Positions 5,708-7,843 of a DNA stretch of 7,843 nt are shown piece after piece. The notes under the pieces were generated by a model that did not search any database, was not told the origin of the DNA, and saw nothing but the letters and a program-made list of their open reading frames with translations. Source of the stretch: an uncultured Actinomycetes bacterium (GTDB taxonomy: Bacteria; Actinomycetota; Actinomycetes; Mycobacteriales; Mycobacteriaceae); assembly GCA_903911165.1 (NCBI GenBank), contig CAIWCQ010000134.1:1-7843 (forward strand), given 5' to 3'. Within the stretch, counting starts at the first letter, position 1, and every line of letters begins with the position of its first letter. A program made the translations under genes and the position numbers.

Positions 5708-7128
5708 CACCGGCGGGTGTCGACGGCGGCGACGACCGTCTGCTCCCGGACTGCCCGCGCCACCACGAACGTGGTCGCCAACACCAGCACGCCGCAGATG
5801 ATGGTCGCGCCGGACATCGCGATGGTCAATCCGCCCGGATCCCCCGCCGCGGTGAGATTGGCCGGCAATCCGGTGGAAAACAGGTACAGCAGCGACACCA
5901 TGCTGCCGACAAGCGCGATCCCCAGGGCGTTGCCCAATTCAAAGGACGTCTCCGAGATTCCAGTGGCCGCGCCGACCCGGTCCGTGCTCGCGCTCATCAG
6001 CACCAGGTCCGAGACGACGGTGACCACCAGTCCAAACGAGACGCCCATCAGCATCAGGGGAACCACCATGGCGGGGTAGGACAGCGGCATCACCAGGCCG
6101 AGTGATATCAGACCGGCACCCCCTGCTGCCAACCCCACCAGCATTGCTCGCCGCTGTCCCCACCTGCCGGTCAGACGCGCGGCATTGAACGCCGTCACCA
6201 GGCCGGCCAACGACTCCGGCAACGTCGAGAGACCGGACTGCAGTGCTGAGAAGCCATTGACCTGACGCAGAAAGATCGGCAGGAAGAACAGTGCGCCGAC
6301 GTTGGCGAACACGATCACCGTCTGCGCGACGATCGCCGCCGAAAAGCTCGACTGGGCGAACAACTTGAGGTCTAGCAGTGGCATTGGCATCTGTCGTTGC
6401 CGACGCAGGAACACCGCCAGCAGCAGGGCGCCCGCCGCCAGTGCCAGGTAAGGCGGCCAGTGGCCCAGACCGATGTGCGCCAGTTCGGTGATCCCGTAGA
6501 CCACCCCGAGAATGCCGGCCGTGGACAGCACGACAGAGGCGGCGTCGAGTGGTTGCCTGCTCTGGCTGCGGGCTTCGGGCAGCACCCACGCACCCACCGC
6601 CGCGATCAGTGCCACCACCGGCAGGTTCACCAACAGCACTGAGCCCCAATAGAAATGCTCGAGCAGGATCCCCGCCACCGTCGGTCCCATGGCTGCGCCG
6701 CCCGCGCCGGCCGCACTCCAGATGCCGACGGCGCGCATGCGTTGGGCATCGTCGGTGAAGACGGTGCGCAGCAGCGCCAGCGTCGAGGGCATCAGACCCG
6801 CCCCGGCCACACCCTGCAGCACCCGGGCGGCGATCAGCAGTTCGGCGGTCGGCGCGAAGGCCGCCACGGCCGAGGCCGCACCGAAGGCCACGCTGGAGAT
6901 CAGCAGCAGGCGCTTGCGTCCTACCCGGTCGCCGAGGTTGCCCATGGTGATGAGCAGTCCGGCGAGCACGAAGGAGTAGATGTCGCCGATCCACAGGATC
7001 TGGTTGTAGCTGGGCTTCAACTCCTCGGCGATCGCCGGCACCGCGACGCTCACGACGGTGCCGTCCACGGCGACCATGAACACCGCCAGGCACAGCACCG
7101 ACAGCGCAGCCAACTGCCGCCTGGTCAT
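5707..7128 (-). CDS. MFS drug/H+ antiporter-type exporter (DHA2, EmrB/QacA-like)
   Basis: The 473-residue protein has about 14 hydrophobic segments. Family marks are VAVDGTVVSVAVPAI (19-33; the DHA2 first-helix motif), GNLGDRVGRKRLL (63-75; motif A between helices 2 and 3), ARVLQGVAGAG (101-111; motif B) and GAGGAAMGPTVAGIL (141-155; motif C of antiporters). Such proteins export drugs, biocides or cell metabolites using the proton gradient, and the substrate cannot be read here. I chose ATG 7128 because the protein then begins MTRRQLAAL just before helix 1 and has GGAGG 3 bases upstream. The open frame reaches a start at 7263, but the extra 45 residues are Arg/Gly/Pro-rich and overlap the end of the next gene. 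The stop overlaps the start of the photolyase-type gene, so both are likely one transcript. No TetR- or MarR-type regulator is adjacent. Confidence 0.93.
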   Translation of the reverse strand: MTRRQLAALSVLCLAVFMVAVDGTVVSVAVPAIAEELKPSYNQILWIGDIYSFVLAGLLITMGNLGDRVGRKRLLLISSVAFGAASAVAAFAPTAELLIAARVLQGVAGAGLMPSTLALLRTVFTDDAQRMRAVGIWSAAGAGGAAMGPTVAGILLEHFYWGSVLLVNLPVVALIAAVGAWVLPEARSQSRQPLDAASVVLSTAGILGVVYGITELAHIGLGHWPPYLALAAGALLLAVFLRRQRQMPMPLLDLKLFAQSSFSAAIVAQTVIVFANVGALFFLPIFLRQVNGFSALQSGLSTLPESLAGLVTAFNAARLTGRWGQRRAMLVGLAAGGAGLISLGLVMPLSYPAMVVPLMLMGVSFGLVVTVVSDLVLMSASTDRVGAATGISETSFELGNALGIALVGSMVSLLYLFSTGLPANLTAAGDPGGLTIAMSGATIICGVLVLATTFVVARAVREQTVVAAVDTRR

Positions 7129-7168
7129 CGGCCTCCGCCCGCTCCGCACCCTGAGTCTGCCACCGGCG

Positions 7169-7196
7169 ATCCTACGGCCGGTCAGCGTCCGGTCAG
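7169..7196 (-). promoter_or_regulatory. Candidate promoter and direct repeats before the exporter/photolyase operon
   Basis: Reading the - strand, CTGACC (7191-7196) is followed after 16 bases by TAGGAT (7169-7174), a good match to the actinobacterial TANNNT -10. Transcription would start near 7162, leaving a leader of about 34 bases before ATG 7128. On the + strand, CCGGTCAG occurs at 7178-7185 and 7189-7196, 11 bases apart (about one helical turn), covering the -35 region. This could be a regulator site. The promoter overlaps the stop codon of the small secreted gene. Confidence 0.4.
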
Positions 7197-7438
7197 GGTT
7201 GCACCCACCCGCGGCACTGCAGGGTGAACGGATCGCAGGCCACCGGGCCGTTGGTCCAGCCACCGTAATAGCCCGGGGTGTTCCAGGTCTCCATCAGTTG
7301 GCCGTTCCACGGTGCCGGGTTGCATCCGCTCTGATTCATCACCCCCACGCAGACGTTGTCTGCCAACGCGTGCGGCGCGGTGAACGCCATGGTCGAGACC
7401 GCCGCAACCAGGCCGCTGAAAATCATTCGAGCAATCAC
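7193..7438 (-). CDS. Small secreted protein with four cysteines
   Basis: The 81-residue product starts at GTG 7438, chosen because AGGGGGAGAA (7439-7448, reverse strand) is directly upstream. ATG 7426 would lie too far from it. Residues 1-26 form a Sec-type signal peptide (basic start, hydrophobic core, PHALA cleavage site before DN). The mature part of about 55 residues holds C30, C39, C68 and C75, enough for two disulfides, plus many Trp, Tyr, Gly, Asn and Pro residues (PGYYGGWTNGPVACDPF). I know similar short secreted proteins from mycobacteria as conserved proteins without a known function, and this match is from memory only. It lies 64 bases upstream of the exporter gene on the same strand, but a promoter candidate between them suggests separate control. 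It is divergent from the lipoprotein gene. Confidence 0.8.
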   Translation of the reverse strand: MIARMIFSGLVAAVSTMAFTAPHALADNVCVGVMNQSGCNPAPWNGQLMETWNTPGYYGGWTNGPVACDPFTLQCRGWVQP

Positions 7439-7479
7439 TTCTCCCCCTCTGTTCAATCCCCTCGATCCAATCCGGCCTG

Positions 7480-7485
7480 ACCGTA
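7480..7485 (-). promoter_or_regulatory. Possible -10 element for the small secreted gene
   Basis: TACGGT on the - strand fits TANNNT and would put the transcript start near 7473, about 35 bases before GTG 7438. No convincing -35 element is seen at the right distance. Confidence 0.25.
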
Positions 7486-7512
7486 AATGCCCCCACCGAC
7501 AACCTCGGGGAC

Positions 7513-7530
7513 CATAATCACCAGATCTGG
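7513..7530 (+). promoter_or_regulatory. Possible -10 element with adjoining palindrome before the lipoprotein gene
   Basis: CATAAT at 7513-7518 matches TATAAT at five of six positions. The expected transcript start, about 7525, falls inside the perfect 10-bp palindrome CCAGATCTGG (7521-7530), a position where a repressor would block initiation. No clear -35 is seen. The palindrome is short enough to occur by chance. Confidence 0.3.
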
Positions 7531-7551
7531 CGATCGGCGTCGGAGCTGAGC

Positions 7552-7557
7552 AAGGGA
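7552..7557 (+). promoter_or_regulatory. Ribosome binding site of the lipoprotein gene
   Basis: AAGGGA lies 6 bases before ATG 7564. It supports that start in a window where most genes lack a clear site. Confidence 0.65.
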
Positions 7558-7563
7558 ACACTG

Positions 7564-7843
7564 ATGAGGATCGCTGCTTTCATCACCGGTATCGGTATCG
7601 CGGGGATGGCACTCGCGGGCTGCGGGGGCTCAACAGATACCTCCGAGAAGGCCCCGGAGAAAACCACCGTCACCGAGACCGTCGCCCCGCCCGCTTCGTC
7701 CGCGACGACTACAGCCACGGCAGCCCCCGACTCGACAGCCCCAGCGGGCATGCCGCAACCCCCCGCCGGAGCCACCCAGCAGGAAACCCGGACCGACAAC
7801 GGTGTGCAGTTCGCGCGCTACTCCGTCGACGGCCAGCAGCCCC
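7564..7843 (+). CDS. Lipoprotein, N-terminal part (continues past the window end)
   Basis: The frame is open from ATG 7564 to the end of the window (93 residues). Residues 1-19 are a lipoprotein signal peptide (MRIAAF start, hydrophobic core) ending in the lipobox LAGC, with C20 as the lipid-modified residue. Residues about 21-75 form a Thr/Ala/Pro/Ser-rich linker of the kind that spans the mycobacterial cell wall and is often glycosylated. A more structured part seems to begin at about residue 78 (NGVQFARYSVDGQQP) and is cut by the window edge. The family cannot be named from this piece. The protein should be anchored on the outer face of the cytoplasmic membrane. The gene is divergent from the small secreted protein gene, with 125 bases between the two starts. 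Confidence 0.87.
   Translation, partial: MRIAAFITGIGIAGMALAGCGGSTDTSEKAPEKTTVTETVAPPASSATTTATAAPDSTAPAGMPQPPAGATQQETRTDNGVQFARYSVDGQQP

Noticed and set aside
5939..7093. 384-residue alternative frame on the same strand as the exporter
   Set aside because: It has no membrane segments or motifs and is Arg/Gly-rich. The exporter frame has all MFS motifs.
7129..7263. 45-residue N-terminal extension of the exporter to a start at 7263
   Set aside because: The extension is non-conserved in character, overlaps the secreted-protein gene and the promoter candidate, and puts Arg/Gly/Pro-rich sequence before helix 1.

Overview
The window is GC-rich actinobacterial DNA, most likely from a Mycobacterium or Mycolicibacterium species. 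The reasons are a pair of Mce-associated-type membrane proteins, a small four-cysteine secreted protein of a kind I associate with mycobacteria, frequent GTG starts, 4-bp ATGA gene overlaps and a lipobox lipoprotein. No RNA gene, insertion sequence, CRISPR array or integration signature is visible. The assignment to genus is inference.

Layout. (1) Positions 1-489, + strand: the C-terminal part of an Ala/Ser/Gly/Val low-complexity protein with one membrane segment. It ends at a strong GC hairpin (507-534) that separates it from convergent genes. (2) Positions 557-2636, - strand: a kinase of the streptomycin 6-kinase/hydroxyurea phosphotransferase type, followed by two overlapping Mce-associated-type proteins. 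No mce or yrbE genes are in the window, so the pair looks orphaned here. (3) Positions 2643-4384, + strand: an ArsP_1/DUF318 permease overlapping a TIGR03943 (YcgQ-like) protein with a histidine-rich loop, a recurring two-gene membrane module that may handle metal ions. Its start codon lies only a few bases from that of the divergent kinase, inside a 9-bp inverted repeat. (4) Positions 4394-7438, - strand: a small secreted Cys-rich protein, then an MFS drug/H+ antiporter-type exporter whose stop codon overlaps the start of a photolyase/cryptochrome-family flavoprotein. (5) Position 7564 to the end, + strand: the N-terminal part of a lipoprotein, divergent from the small secreted gene.

The most unusual object is the photolyase-family protein (4394-5707). 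Its FAD-binding helical domain comes first and an antenna-type alpha/beta domain comes last, the reverse of all classical photolyases, so it looks like a circular permutation. It keeps the CPD-photolyase active-site residues. It also has four cysteines placed as in the iron-sulfur bacterial cryptochromes/photolyases, and an in-frame 27-bp tandem repeat that multiplies a Trp-containing loop next to the active-site helices. Apart from the permease/TIGR03943 and MFS/photolyase pairs, the genes do not form one obvious pathway.
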